Of a stretch of 64,000 bases of DNA, positions 1 through 10,015 are shown piece after piece. Under the pieces are notes generated by a model. That model did not search any database. It was given only the letters and a program-made list of their open reading frames with translations, and was not told the origin of the DNA. Numbering within the stretch: the first letter of the stretch is position 1; each line of letters opens with the position of its first letter. A program made the translations under genes and the position numbers. This DNA comes from Cololabis saira (taxonomy: Eukaryota; Chordata; Actinopteri; Beloniformes; Belonidae): positions 3,820,501-3,884,500 of the forward strand of contig NC_084590.1 in the NCBI RefSeq assembly GCF_033807715.1, given 5' to 3'.

Positions 1-106
1 ACGGCCCGTGAACCGAGTGGCCAAAGACCAATTCATTCAGACTAAAGCCTGTGCTCTCCTGCACGGCATCTCACGCTGCCAAAATCAACCACGGGAGACC
101 ATCCTC

Positions 107-361
107 TCAGTCCCGGTCCAGCTCCGTGAGCACATACAGATACGTCTTACCCACTCCAAAATTACCACACTCATCATGGGCAGTTCCCAAAACCTGGGCA
201 CGAAAATCTTGAGGCACCACCACCTGAAACCCAGGCGCCCCCACAACATCTTCAACACAAGACAACCACTTGCGTACCAAGACCCCCTGGTGAACAAAAT
301 AGCCCTGTGCAACATCGCCCACCTGGTGATGTGCCACAACCTGATCCCATAATGAGGGCAA
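107..361 (-). pseudogene. Gypsy-type integrase zinc-binding (H2C2) fragment
   Basis: This short open stretch reads as the N-terminal zinc-binding part of an LTR-retrotransposon integrase. Visible signatures are the run GYFVHQGVLVRKW followed by VVVPQDFRAQVLGTAHDE and a GVGKTY ending, which match the usual layout of a '...GVLMRKW...IVVP...R..VL..AHD...GHLGV.KTY' block. It lies downstream, on the same strand, of a protease-like and a gag-like fragment (583-846 and 717-1193). No reverse transcriptase sequence lies between protease and integrase. In Gmr1-like Ty3/Gypsy elements of fish the integrase precedes RT, and the order seen here fits that group. The frame continues toward the window edge, so the rest of the element would lie outside. 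Stops and frame changes between the blocks show it is dead. Confidence 0.6.
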
Positions 362-582
362 CTATGCATCAGACTTCTGCGCCTCAAGCCACTCATCTCT
401 TGACACCAGCAGGCAGCATAACTGGCTCCACAGCCTCCGACGGCACGGACGCACCTTTAACCCCAGCACACGTAACGGCACAAACAGGAAAAACTTCCAG
501 CGCCGAGCTGTCAGATCCCACTTTCAACTTCTCAGACACCACCACAGGCAGGGAAGCACTGGGCCAAACCACAGATGTAATT

Positions 583-846
583 TCACCAAATCATCTTCAG
601 GCCCGGCAAAAGCAACTCAGGCCGCACACCCACAGAAAACACACCCTTAGCCAAATCACAGTCTAACATTACCTCATGGCATGGCAGCGGGACAAAGCCA
701 AGCTCCATTCCCCTCATCACAATAAAATCTCCAGACTGCATATCAGCAGGAAAAAGGAAGTACAGACTGCACGATAAAAGAATGTTGGGACCTGTGTCAC
801 GCAAAAATCTAATACTAACACTCTCAGCACTGCCAACCAAGGACAC
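583..846 (-). pseudogene. Retropepsin-like fragment of the same Gypsy element
   Basis: The predicted peptide carries an RFLRDTG core near residues 13-19 with hydrophobic sequence after it (NILLS), as in retroviral-type aspartic proteases where D-T-G holds the catalytic aspartate. Further on, the block KGVFSVGVRPELLLPG resembles the segment after the protease in fish Gmr1-like Gypsy polyproteins. It overlaps the end of the gag-like frame in another frame and sits upstream of the integrase fragment. The residue after DTG is proline rather than the usual alanine or serine, and the flanking frames are broken, so activity is unlikely. The family call is inferred from motif and position. Confidence 0.5.
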
Positions 847-1193
847 CTGTCTATAATGAACGGCTCAAACCCGGACTTAACACTGGCGTCAACCTCTGCC
901 ACCTTTCCCTCCCAAGCACTGGCACACAACATGGCCGGAACCGGGGAAAGCGCAGAGTTTTTACGCCTCAACAAGGGACACTGATCCTTCCAATGACCCT
1001 CCCCACAGCAGAAATTACACTGGTACGCCTCCTGCGCCTTACATTGCAACCAGAGGACTTTATCACCGTCTGCCCACTGCCTGGTTTCTGACATGCGCTC
1101 AAACAACGTGAAAAAAGTATCGGGATCTCGCTCTTTAAACTTAGGCACAAGGCGCAGACAAGCAGTCAGGTCTCTGCCCTCATGCTCAGCCAC
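717..1193 (-). pseudogene. Gypsy gag fragment with CCHC zinc knuckle
   Basis: The start of this 158-codon frame (CLRLVPKFKERDPDTFFTLF) is the capsid-like core typical of fish Gypsy gag proteins. A zinc knuckle of the form CX2CX4HX4C follows at residues 59-72 (C59, C62, H67, C72) and would bind nucleic acid in the capsid. In intact relatives a long capsid C-terminal region separates these two parts. Here the knuckle follows the KAQEAY segment almost directly, so there is an internal deletion. After about residue 95 the frame drifts into non-gag sequence that overlaps the protease fragment. The 5' continuation of gag is displaced by an L2/Maui fragment and found at 1523-1900. Confidence 0.65.
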
Positions 1194-1194
1194 A

Positions 1195-1522
1195 ATTCAA
1201 TTTCAATTCAATTTTATTTGTATAGCGTCTAATACAACAAAAGTTGTCTCTAGATGCTTTCCAGAGACCCAGAACATGACCCCCCCGAGCAATTATTACA
1301 TAAACAATGGCAGGTAAAAACTCCCCTAGTGGGAGAAATAAAAAGCCTTAAGCCAAACAGTGGCAAGGAAAAACTCCCCTTTAGGAGAGAAGAAACCTTG
1401 AGCAGGACCAGGCTCATAAGGGGGGACCCTCCTGCCGAAGGCCAGACTGGGGGGGGGGGGGTCGGGGACGTCAGCATCACACAGCAGACATCCACGCAGG
1501 CATGTGGAAGCAGCAGCGGGAA
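1195..1522 (-). mobile_element. L2/Maui-type LINE, 3' end fragment
   Basis: The minus strand of this stretch is the terminal part of the 3' UTR of the LINE family whose long copy lies at 13359-17755. Shared landmarks are the AATTG-rich tail (seen on the plus strand as CAATT units), the AGACGCTATA-like segment, the two 'gggagtttt' boxes and the 'cctgctcaaggtttcttcc' box. It is a 5'-truncated copy inserted into the gag of a Gypsy element. A poly-G run at about 1449-1460 interrupts it. Confidence 0.8.
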
Positions 1523-1754
1523 GAGCCTGTTGCTGAGCTGGCGGCCGCGGTGAGGTCGGAGTAAGTATTGGTGTCTGGGGGGCAGCCTGCGGTGCTCTCG
1601 TTTGAGCAACAGAAAGAGCTGTTGCGGTTGCAGTTAGAGCTAGGCGGACAGCAGTTGGAGCTGGAGCGAACAAAGCTGAGAGTAGCAGATCGCGATAGTA
1701 GGCTGTTTGGCGTGTCAAATCAGTTGGCGTCTGCTGACGAATTCAATTGAATTC
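1523..1754 (+). pseudogene. Inverted coiled-coil segment of Gypsy gag
   Basis: On the plus strand this reads LSFEQQKELLRLQLELGG then ELERTKLRVADRDSRL, a heptad-rich coiled-coil stretch of the sort found between the N-terminal domain and capsid of fish Gypsy gag. The flanking gag pieces (717-1193 and 1757-1900) are on the minus strand, so this segment is inverted. Its right boundary is the perfect 16-bp palindrome GAATTCAATTGAATTC at 1739-1754. One in-frame stop lies upstream of the coiled coil. The end of the frame (ASADEFN) looks like the residues that normally precede the capsid block. Confidence 0.5.
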
Positions 1755-1756
1755 TG

Positions 1757-1900
1757 CAACACACCCTTCTCAAACAACGTCAACAACACAAACATTTTTA
1801 ACTCATCATTAAGCATTCCCTCCTGCAACACAATACCATATTGCTCAGCAATTTCAAGCAACTGATCCTTCCTACACGAGTCCAAAAGCAATGATCTCGA
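1757..1900 (-). pseudogene. Gypsy gag N-terminal domain fragment
   Basis: The minus strand encodes SLLLDSCRKDQLLEIAEQYG, followed by an acidic helix (MLNDELK) and LFEKGVLQNS. This is the small helical N-terminal domain common to fish Gypsy gag proteins, in which a 'K.eLl.IAe.f' helix is followed by a short linker. It is continuous for about 48 codons and ends at the palindrome at 1739-1754, where the inverted coiled-coil segment starts. I assign it to the same original element as the gag, protease and integrase fragments at 107-1193. Confidence 0.5.
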
Positions 1901-2036
1901 TGTGCACGGTTCGGGAGCTCATGCAACAAAAGAGCATAGCCCATCTCTTGCTTTGGGCTTGTCCACTTCGTATGTTGGAGACAACATGCCAAAGTCCGTA
2001 TACGTCCGCACCTACATAGGTGAAGGGCTCAGATGT

Positions 2037-3720
2037 TCAAATGAACGCGTTCGGGGCAGTTTTTACGAATGATACATGAAGAGAGAGACGTTGCTGACGC
2101 AGCGTCAGCGAGCACGTCAGATGAGTCCTCCGTTTATGATTGTTAGCGGGAATTTTACACATTGTCTCCCAAAGAGTACAACGGTAAAAATCACTGCTGA
2201 GGTCAAGGTCTTTCAGAACCGTTCTGTCTTCTGGTGCGAATGCATTGAGGAAGGCTTCCCTGTTTGAAGCGAACTTGTTCAACCTCAGGTCCGATTCACT
2301 GAGAGAGGTCTGTGTTGTCTGTATTAGGCTGATGGCTTCAGCTTCGGTGGGCATACTGATGAGCCCATTGTCTACGTCAAAGTGACGTTTGACAAAATGG
2401 ACTGTGTCATCTCCATGTTTGCATGCACCTTCTTGGATGGCTTTCCTTAGTCCGTACATGGCCAAGGGTGGGGACGGACTGTTGCTGAAAACATGGACCC
2501 TCATCCTGTAGTCGATGATGTCCTTTGCCATGTCATTATCTCTGTACCACAAAAACCTCAGGTAGTTCCTGTGGTCTCTGCAGACAAGAAAGCAGTGTAA
2601 CATCTGCTGTATGTCAGCAATCACTGGTACCTGTTCCTTGCGAAAGCGGATCAGTAAGTGAGTTATTGAGGTCTGGGCCTGAGAGAACAATGTCATTTAG
2701 CGATGTGCCAAAGTACTTTGCGCTGGAATCAAACACCACACGGATTTTTCCAGGCTTTTGTGGGTGGTAGACTCCAAAGGTTGGCAGGTACCTTCTAGTG
2801 GCGGAGCCACTTCTGCATGTCTCTTGTTGAATATTTTCTTCATGAATTCCAGAAACAGATCTCTCATCTCTGGTTTCCTCCCCAGCGTTTTCTCCAGGAA
2901 GGTGAAAACGAGTGAACACCTGTTCACGGTTGTTGGATAGACGTTCTTGAGGAACTCTGAAGGGGAGAGGATTGACCGAGTTGTTTGACATGCCTTTGTG
3001 GACTTCCTGGTCCATGATTTCTAAGTAGATTGTGTCCTCAATCGATGGTGCAGGTTTGCTGTCTGAATATGTTTCCTTGAAGACTTGGTGTCCAAGGGCC
3101 TCTAATGACGCCTTGAACTTCCGCTCTCCGCCATGGGACGCATCCTCTGTTGCCTTCACAGGGTTTGAGGATGAAGAGACGGCCGTTCCCTAGCACGTTT
3201 GTCTTGAACGTCCCTACAGCTGGTTTATGTGCATTTCCCAAGCACAAGTCTCCTACCAGGACCCATTCTAAATCCAGTCTTTGTGCAAAGGGGGCATTGT
3301 GAGGTCCACTTACTTGCTGTCGAACTTTGTGGACCCTCAAAATGTCTCTTCCTAGCTAGATGAGGATTTCCGCATTGGGGTCGAGCTCTGATATGTGCTG
3401 CTGTATGCGCTACATACCGCAGGTGTGGATGTTGGCGGGCTGCATCAGGTGTCGGTATTTCAGAGCGGTCATTGAGTATGTTGTTGCAAACCCTCTGCTC
3501 TCCTGCCTGACATCTCAACCAAGCACATGTCTTGAGTGAGTAGGGGAATAGCTGACCTTTGATATTGAACATTTCAAAGAAGTCTGAGCAAACCAGCGAA
3601 CGTTTACTTTGGCCGTCCATGTTGACTGCTTTCTCACGTTGACCTTGCGGATATACTCGAACCAGGCAGATCTTCCAGCAGGATCTTGCTGTTCGTCCTG
3701 GGCCACAAACCTGGGTGCAG
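2037..3720 (-). pseudogene. BEL/Pao LTR retrotransposon pol remnant
   Basis: Successive minus-strand frames give the standard order of a BEL/Pao pol. A protease/linker part has IPTPDAARQHPHLRYVA and GPHNAPFAQRLDLEWVLVGD. An RT N-terminal part has YLPTFGVYHPQKPGKIRVVFD and SLNDIVLSGPDLNNSL. The RT palm has DIQQMLHCFLV, NYLRFLWYRDND and HVFSNSPSPPLAMYGLR. The catalytic box, normally Y/F-VDD, reads DVDNGLIS, so one of the paired aspartates is lost. At least three frame changes occur, for example between 2614 and 2696. Integrase is absent here, although an unlinked BEL/Pao integrase fragment lies at 60775-61325. It would have copied element RNA into DNA but is clearly inactive. Confidence 0.8.
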
Positions 3721-3729
3721 TGTGAGCTT

Positions 3730-3747
3730 GGGGGGGGGGGGGGGGGG
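3730..3747. repeat. Poly-G run
   Basis: Eighteen consecutive G bases lie between the BEL/Pao remnant and the L2-like fragment. It may mark the junction of the two insertions and is a likely place for sequencing error. Confidence 0.9.
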
Positions 3748-3764
3748 CAGTGTAGGCCTTCTGG

Positions 3765-4495
3765 AGAATTGGGGTGGTGGACCTGAATGCTGACCACTAC
3801 TGCATGTTTTTTAACATCACCAGTTTTACCCAGCGGGAGGCCCCGGTGAGAACGGTGAGGAAACGTCACTTAACTCCTGAAGTGGCTGCAAATTTTATCC
3901 AGATTTTACAGAGCACTCATGCAGAGATTTTACCAGCACCCTGTGATTTTATTGTTGACAATTTTAACAATATTCTTAAGGCACTGCTGGACTCAGTGGC
4001 TCCTCTTTTAACCAGAATAATAAGGATAAAACCTACACGCCTATGGAGAACTGAGGAAATAAAGAAACTAAAAAGAAACTGCAGGAGTGTTGAAAGGAGA
4101 TGGAGGAAATCAAAATTAACCGTACACTACGAAATTTTTTCCTACAGCTCAACCAGGGCAAAACAGAGGTCTTAGTCATTGGTCCTGAAGGCCAGAGAGA
4201 GAAACTTTTACCACAGTTACAGGATTTTAAACCCTCAAAATCAGTTAAAAATCTGGGTGTGATTTTTGACTCTGAGCTCACTTTTATTCCACATATCAAA
4301 AATATAACAAAGATAGGTTTTTACCATCTTATGATCATAACCAGAGTCCGCCCGTTTCTCTCTCAGGCTAGTACGGAAGTGCTAATGCTTTTATCTCTTG
4401 TCGTTCAGATTATTGTAATGCCTTGCTCTCTGATCTTCCCAAAAAGAACATGTACAACCTACAATTATTACAGAACTCAGCGTGCAAAATAAGAG
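3765..4495 (+). pseudogene. L2-clade LINE ORF2 remnant with internal deletion
   Basis: The first half encodes the end of the endonuclease domain and the connector (DHYCMFFNITSF, then LDSVAPLLTRIIRIKPTRLW and a basic helix). At about 4125-4145 it jumps directly to the region after the RT core: LQLNQGKTEVLVIGPEGQ, SVKNLGVIFDSELTF and HIKNITKIGFYHL, as in L2 LINEs. The whole RT catalytic core, some 300 residues in an intact ORF, is missing. The frame fails soon after SQASTEVLM. The family differs from the L2/Maui copies elsewhere in the window in its wording at these motifs. An internally deleted fossil is the best reading. Confidence 0.7.
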
Positions 4496-4499
4496 TCTG

Positions 4500-6205
4500 C
4501 AAGAAACTGAAAGACTGCCAAAATAAAAGCATAGAAAATTATAAATAAATGCCCGAAGGGCAGAACAGATAATGAGGAGGAGGAGAAACCAGAGGTCTCC
4601 TGCTCATCTGAAGCATCTCATGCAATGAAGAGCAGGAGATGGAGAGAGGTAAGTGTCCAGCAAAAAAGCACTCCAGGACAGGTTCCCTTCCAGATGACGG
4701 TAATGGATGGATGGGATTTCTGTATTTAGAAAAATATGTATGTCAAGTTGTTTGGTGTTTTGTCTGATTTTGCCCTCAGTTTCTACTCCAACTTGAAAGA
4801 GTTTGGTCAATGCAAGGAACAACTCAAGTCTGTTTCCTCTTTTTGTTTTTTATTGAAGTTCTCTTTTGAGTGGAGATGAAGGGGTTTCTTGGTTGTAGTA
4901 GCAGAGGTAGTGGTAATGGTTGGGTACAGTAGGGTAACAGGGTAACAGTAGTAGGTTGAAAACCTTGAACACAAGAGCAAAAAACATACTCCGTTAAATA
5001 TACAAAGAAACACATCGTTCCAAGTTTAAATAGCAAATAAAATAAAATTACTGATTAATTAAATAATTACACATGTATACACAATGTAAAGCAAAAGTAG
5101 AGATACCTTTGTATCGGTTAATTCATCCCATAAACTACTTTAGGTTAAATTTTAAATGTCAAATTATGCAGCCAAATCAAGTGTAAGTATATTGGTAATA
5201 ACCATTAAACACATGCAGCAAAAACAAATGAATCTACCAATCTTAACTGAAACATTCAAGCCAAACAATCAGGCATCAAGTTTCCAAAGTTAATAATAAT
5301 TTAATTTCCAAATAATTGCCACTAAATTGATCCACTAGATCAAAATACCAACAAAAACAGCATTAGCTCTTCAAACTGAATATTTTAACGAAACTATAAA
5401 GTAAGAAATGTTAAACATTAACTTAAATAACCAACAAGTAACCAAACAAAACCTGAACACACATTGTCCTTTCTTCATTCCATCAACAAGGTAAGTATTT
5501 TCAAAGTATCCTACCAGTTGCATGTTGACCTTTTAACGGAGGGGGTTTTTTTTTTTTGTGCAGGTCATTTGGTTCCTTCTCTTAAAGCTCTCATTGCTTG
5601 GTTTTCAGCACCAAACCTTTCTGGCTTTGTCTTCAGCTAACAGTCCTCAACATGTTCCTCTGAAGGCAATATGGTTGTCTTCTGGAAGTTGGTTTGACCT
5701 GACAGGAAGTTGGGTACTGGGGTGCTCACTGAATGTTGGTCTGCCCTCTGCAGGTGTGGATGAAGATGTGGCTGTTGTGTTGTGAATATGAATGAAGATG
5801 TGGATGTTCTTTGCTGTCCAGGCAATGTGACAATGTGTAAAATTAAAAAACGATTTACATTTTTTTGGTAGTTATTTGCACTTTTTAGCAATTTATTTAT
5901 TTAGTGTGGAGTTGTAACATGCAGATTATTAAATATTGGCTTATATAGGTTGTTTTTATGCATAGCAGATAAAAGTACTCCATAAAATGGCAGTATAGCA
6001 TGCAAAAATGTAAAAATATGCTTAGGCGGACTTGTTCTATGGTAGGTCATAAAGGGTTAAGGAATGAAAAGTATACACAGTTAGTGTCTTTTTCAAATGT
6101 TGTACATGAACACAGTAATGAAGATTGAAAAATGCAGCAGACTGTGAAAACGGTTATTTAAATAAATGAATACTCTTTTTCAATTATCTTCTGTCAAGAG
6201 CAACA
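4500..6205. other. No gene recognised (AT-rich)
   Basis: This is AT-rich sequence with only short chance open frames. It contains a GAAGA/TTG-rich patch near 4850-4960 and a T-run near 5548-5557. I see no element termini and no coding signature. Confidence 0.5.
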
Positions 6206-6210
6206 GTACA

Positions 6211-6211
<1 letters not shown>

Positions 6212-6282
<71 letters not shown>
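6212..6282. repeat. (TA)n microsatellite
   Basis: About 70 bp of uninterrupted TA dinucleotides precede ATGCATATG. The open frames across it (alternating Y and I residues) are artefacts of the repeat. Confidence 0.98.
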
Positions 6283-6285
<3 letters not shown>

Positions 6286-6289
6286 TATG

Positions 6290-8055
6290 TATGCCCACAA
6301 CTTCCTCATAATGCACATCTCTCGCTCTCCTTTCCTTGTCTCTTTCGTGCTATATCGTCTTCGCAATAGAATCTGCACCTTCATTTGCATGGTACTGTTG
6401 ACAGCAGTGGGTTGTGGCCAGACAAGTGTAGCATTACAGGGGAAACAAGTTACCATTGGGGAAGGTTAATACAGACAATAAGGGAGGCAGATAATGGGAA
6501 TTGGTTTCCTGTTTTCCAAACCTCTTATCAGCCCCACTGTGAGAAATCAGGCCCCTGCTTTGAATAAAGAGATGGAGGATGTTTAAAGCGCCAGCTCTGT
6601 TAAGAGTGTTACTGTCATGTCTCTACATGGCTGCATTTTGTTCTGTGACATTTCCAGAGATATGGGGACAGTTTGGGGGGGTTGGGATTTGGTGGTGGTG
6701 GTGGGGGCATGATGGTGTTGTGAGTTGAGGGAACAGCATTTAGACACCACCAAATATAGCCAAGTGGCGAACAAGGGGAAGAGCACTCCTCTGCAAAATG
6801 CAATAATGGAGTTTCATTTCTGGGCTTACACAGTCCACATGCCAAAGTTTTTTCAGTCAAAACACTGAATGTTTCATTGCCCAGTCAGTCATCTGACCAA
6901 TAATAAGTCCATGGCAGGAATATAAAGGCAACCAGGGTCGGCAAAGTCTCCAAATGTAGTAGCGGTGACAGTTACTCTTCTGTCCAATGAGGATATTGAA
7001 AATGTGCAGTGAACCTACATGTAAATGACACTGCTAAATCTAGAAAGTAGTCAAAAACAGTTATAGTTATTACACATATTAATATATTTAACATCAATCA
7101 ATAACTCACAGTTGCTACTTAATCTTGAAAAAGTGCTTTTAACCATAAACATCAAGTTTTGGATTTAAAAATATGGGAAATTTTCCATCGCTGTCCCACC
7201 AGCCCAACCAAGGTCCAGTATCTTACATTCTAAGACAGATTTATAGGAAATCCAAAATAACTACCTGTCAACCACTTACAAACTACAATTATGTGCTCAT
7301 AGCCTGATAGGCCTTTGTTGACACTGAATGCTGTGGACATTCCTATGTATGTAATTCATATAATAGAGCCTAAATGAAAACACAAAAGTGAATTAAAGAA
7401 CTTATTTATTTGAGATATTTTCAGTTTATATACACATTGATTGTCTCCAAGTGAAACATTTACATTTTCTTTTAATTTCTCACTTTCACTCATGTGGCTC
7501 TCTGGCATTCATGACTGATTACACAGACGCATGTTTTTGTGCCTCCAGCCGCGCCATTAAAACGCAGTTACAAATCTTTCAGAACAGGTAACTGAGCCCG
7601 TTGTCACCACTAACCTCGCGAAAACGACAACCCAGGGTACAGCAGGTGGCAGGTCTTGCGAGGCTAGTGACAATTCAGTTTGTAGTTTAAAAATTATTAT
7701 ATTATAAAACGGGAAATTTATGGGAAAATACTAATACAGGAGGACGGCGGGAAAAAGGGGTAAAATACGGTAGTTTCCCGGCAAGGAAGGTTTTAAAAGT
7801 TATTTGACTATTTGAAGAAAAACTTCTTTTCACTGTACTCAGAGCAGGCTGATAAGACTTTCTTATCAAACCAGTCTCCTCGGCTTTTCACAGCCGTTCC
7901 ATATCAGACATTAAGGAGCCTCTGCCCCAGATTCTTATGAACTCAGAGACAAAATCAATGTCTCTGACCCAGGTGTCATCCACATATTTGAATGAGGCAA
8001 CACAGGATAGCAAAACTCAATAACTTTATAATTGAACATAAACATACTCAGTGTG
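6290..8055. other. No gene recognised
   Basis: Mostly unique-looking sequence. The minus strand at 7905-7995 reads FKYVDDTWVRDIDFVSEF, which contains a YVDD-like RT motif, but the residues around it do not continue into any RT family I recognise. A G-rich patch (GGTGGTGGTGG) lies near 6690-6710. Confidence 0.4.
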
Positions 8056-8059
8056 GTTA

Positions 8060-8315
8060 CATGCACATCTAAATCAAGCTACTTTGCATTGACCATTCAT
8101 GGTAGAAAGTGGGCGTGTAGAGGGTGGGATATGAGGCAAATTCACGTGCGCAACCTTCCAGGTGGACTGTGATTTATAAAGAGAACATTGTGTGCAAGTG
8201 TGCGTGCACACTGTTTTATACATCAGGGTTTTTTTGTGCGCACGCCATTTTCAGCTTTTGAGCGCACGTACACTTTTAGTATGAATCCTATGCACTCTTT
8301 TATAAATGAGGCCCC
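8060..8315 (-). mobile_element. MITE-like element ending in GGGGCCTCATTTATAAA
   Basis: The right edge, read on the minus strand, begins with GGGGCCTCATTTATAAA (plus coordinates 8299-8315) and is followed by runs rich in GTGCGC/GCGCAC, a pattern usual in subterminal regions of DNA transposons. The same terminal sequence opens a copy at 34884, and the inner part (GCAAATTC..., GACTGTGATTTATAA) resembles 25260-25380. No coding capacity is seen. The other terminus is not found, so this may be a truncated copy. The right end abuts the hAT transposase remnant, which stops there. Confidence 0.5.
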
Positions 8316-8322
8316 AGGTGTA

Positions 8323-9045
8323 TGATGCAGTACAGTATTGGGAATCCAGTGTGAATCCTTGCATTGTTGGCATGCTGTCTGTGACAACAGCAGAGAGCTT
8401 GACAAAGCCTCCGTACTCATTGACAACAATTTGAACAGCGTTGAAAATGTCCTGTCTTTTGGTAGTATCATGCAAAGACAGTTTTATTAACTCCTAATGC
8501 ACCTCCAACAAGCTTTTTACTGGTTGTGTATAGATGAGAAGCTGGCTAACATTTAACACATCCATGCTCTCATCTACAGCGAATGAAACGTACTTGCAGT
8601 CATGCATTCTTTTTTTGAGCTTTCCATCATATTTTTGGATGTCAAAAATCCTTTGTGTCAGTGTGTGCTGGGAAAGAGAAACAGTTCTTGGACATATTAC
8701 CATCTCCAAAAGCTTTAAATATCTCTATATCTCTTTGTGCATCACTTCATCATTTCACATCGGAAAACAGCTTCTTTGCCACGCCATGCTCAAGGGAAAC
8801 AGCATAAGACACCCTTAGAGATGAGTTGGCTTTATTGAAAAGGTTTTGCTGACTGTGGAGTTTTCCTTTGAGGTCAGAGACAATAGTGACCCTCGCTCCT
8901 CCAGTGTATTTGTATAAGGTGTTGTAATGGCAAGTCAAGTTGAAACCCTTCATTACTAATTTTCTATCCAGGCACACTAAACACATATCAATTTGATGAA
9001 AAGATAATCTGGGCTATCTTTTGTGGGCACTCATCTTTTATTGCA
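8323..9045 (-). pseudogene. hAT-superfamily transposase remnant (GTF2IRD2/ZBED-like)
   Basis: Three minus-strand blocks fit the N-terminal half of a hAT transposase of the type seen in GTF2IRD2- and ZBED-like proteins. First comes a zinc-finger-like block, CLVCLDRKLVMKGFNLTCHY, followed by a lysine-rich helix. Next come VSLSQHTLTQRIFDI and a KYVSFAVDESMDVLNVSQLL stretch, which carries the first catalytic acidic residue in this family. Last comes TTKRQDIFNAVQIVVNEYGG with TDSMPTMQG. The frame ends at a CIIH-like motif where the element at 8060-8315 begins. The C-terminal dimerisation domain is absent. Frame changes separate the blocks, so this is a pseudogene. A hAT-like terminus lies near 9355-9405. 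Confidence 0.65.
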
Positions 9046-9229
9046 CATCAAGTGAGGAGACTTAAAGATCAACATCATAAGACAATGAGTGCGTGGGTAA
9101 ATGCCTCCTTACTAGAGGAGCGCCCTCTACCGGCGCCCTCTACCAGTGGACATCATCAATTACAACTGTGGTCAACTTCAAATTACTTGTTTTGTGAATG
9201 TAAAACATTAATTTATTTATGTTTATGTA

Positions 9230-9350
9230 CAAAGTGTCCAATTCTCCTTTTTTCTGCCTCAGTTTTTTACTCTATTATTCTCTTGTATTCATACCGGACT
9301 GCTATGACAAGAACATTTCCCCTTGGGGATGAATGAAGTCATCTATCTAT
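9230..9350 (+). mobile_element. LINE 3' tail fragment
   Basis: The segment ends with ACATTTCCCCTTGGGGATGA, then a short CTATCTATG tail. This resembles the common fish LINE terminus in which a 'tttcccc..gggattaataaagtat' block is followed by CTAT repeats. Only the last 100 bp or so is present, a strongly 5'-truncated insertion. Confidence 0.4.
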
Positions 9351-9354
9351 GACA

Positions 9355-9405
9355 ATATGGGCCACATGCAGCTCGGGGACCACCAGTTGCCCGCCCATGG
9401 TCTAG
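9355..9405 (-). mobile_element. hAT-like terminal sequence
   Basis: On the minus strand the stretch reads CATGGGCGGGCAACTGG followed by 'ccgagctgcatgtggccc'. This resembles the usual hAT/Charlie end, CAGGGGTGGGCAAACT followed by a 'gagggccacat' segment. It lies upstream of the hAT transposase remnant on that strand and is probably its 5' terminal region. Confidence 0.4.
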
Positions 9406-9526
9406 AAATGAAGAAAGTGGCCAGTGATTAATTAAACATAGCACTAGAATATTAAAAAGACGCTGGAAATATTGGTAACATGATGACAACATATGTAATA
9501 ACACTTAATATTAGCCTTAAAATGCC

Positions 9527-10015
9527 ATCATTTTTGTCCATATTTTCTGTAGTTTCTTGTGCTGGCCCCCTTTTTTCTCTTTTGTGCATGTTTGCAGGCC
9601 AGAGCTTTAAGCGCTGCGTGCTGGCCTGCGGTCCCTCCCTCTGGTCATCCCGCTGCTGCTTCCACATGCCTGTGTGGATGTCTGCTGTATGCTGCTGACG
9701 TCCCCGCCCACCCCAGTCTGGCCTCCGGCAGGAGGGTCCCCCCGTATGAGCCTGGTCCTGCTCAAGGTTTCTTCCCTCCTAAAGGGGAGTTTTTCTTGCC
9801 ACTGTTTGGCTTAAGGCTTTTCTCCCACTAGGGGAGTTTTTACCTGACATTGTTTATGTAATAATTGCTCGGGGGTTTATGTTCATGTTCTGGGTCTCTG
9901 GAAAACGCCTAGAGACAACTTTTGTTGTATAAGACGCTAAACAAATAAAATTGAATTGAATTGAATTGAATTGAATTGAATTGAATTGAATTGAATTGAA
10001 TTGAAATGAAATGAA
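9527..10015 (+). mobile_element. L2/Maui-type LINE, 3' UTR and tail
   Basis: This is a 5'-truncated copy. It carries the family's 3' UTR boxes in order ('tttcttgtgctggcccc', 'gagcctggtcctgctcaagg', 'gggagtttttcttgcc', 'ggggagtttttacctg'), then the terminal region and a TTGAA/AATTG tail of about 11 units from 9950. The tail ends in degenerate ATGAA units. The length of the pentanucleotide tail is unusual compared with the 2-4 units in the other copies here. Confidence 0.85.

Noticed and set aside
6166..6456. Open frames with long Y-I runs on both strands
   Set aside because: They are translations of the (TA)n microsatellite.
7905..7995. YVDD-like motif on the minus strand
   Set aside because: The residues around it do not continue into any RT pattern. 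Four residues alone are not evidence.
8223..8320. Continuation of the hAT frame into 'GLIYKRVHRI...'
   Set aside because: That part is encoded by the neighbouring terminal-repeat element, not by the transposase.
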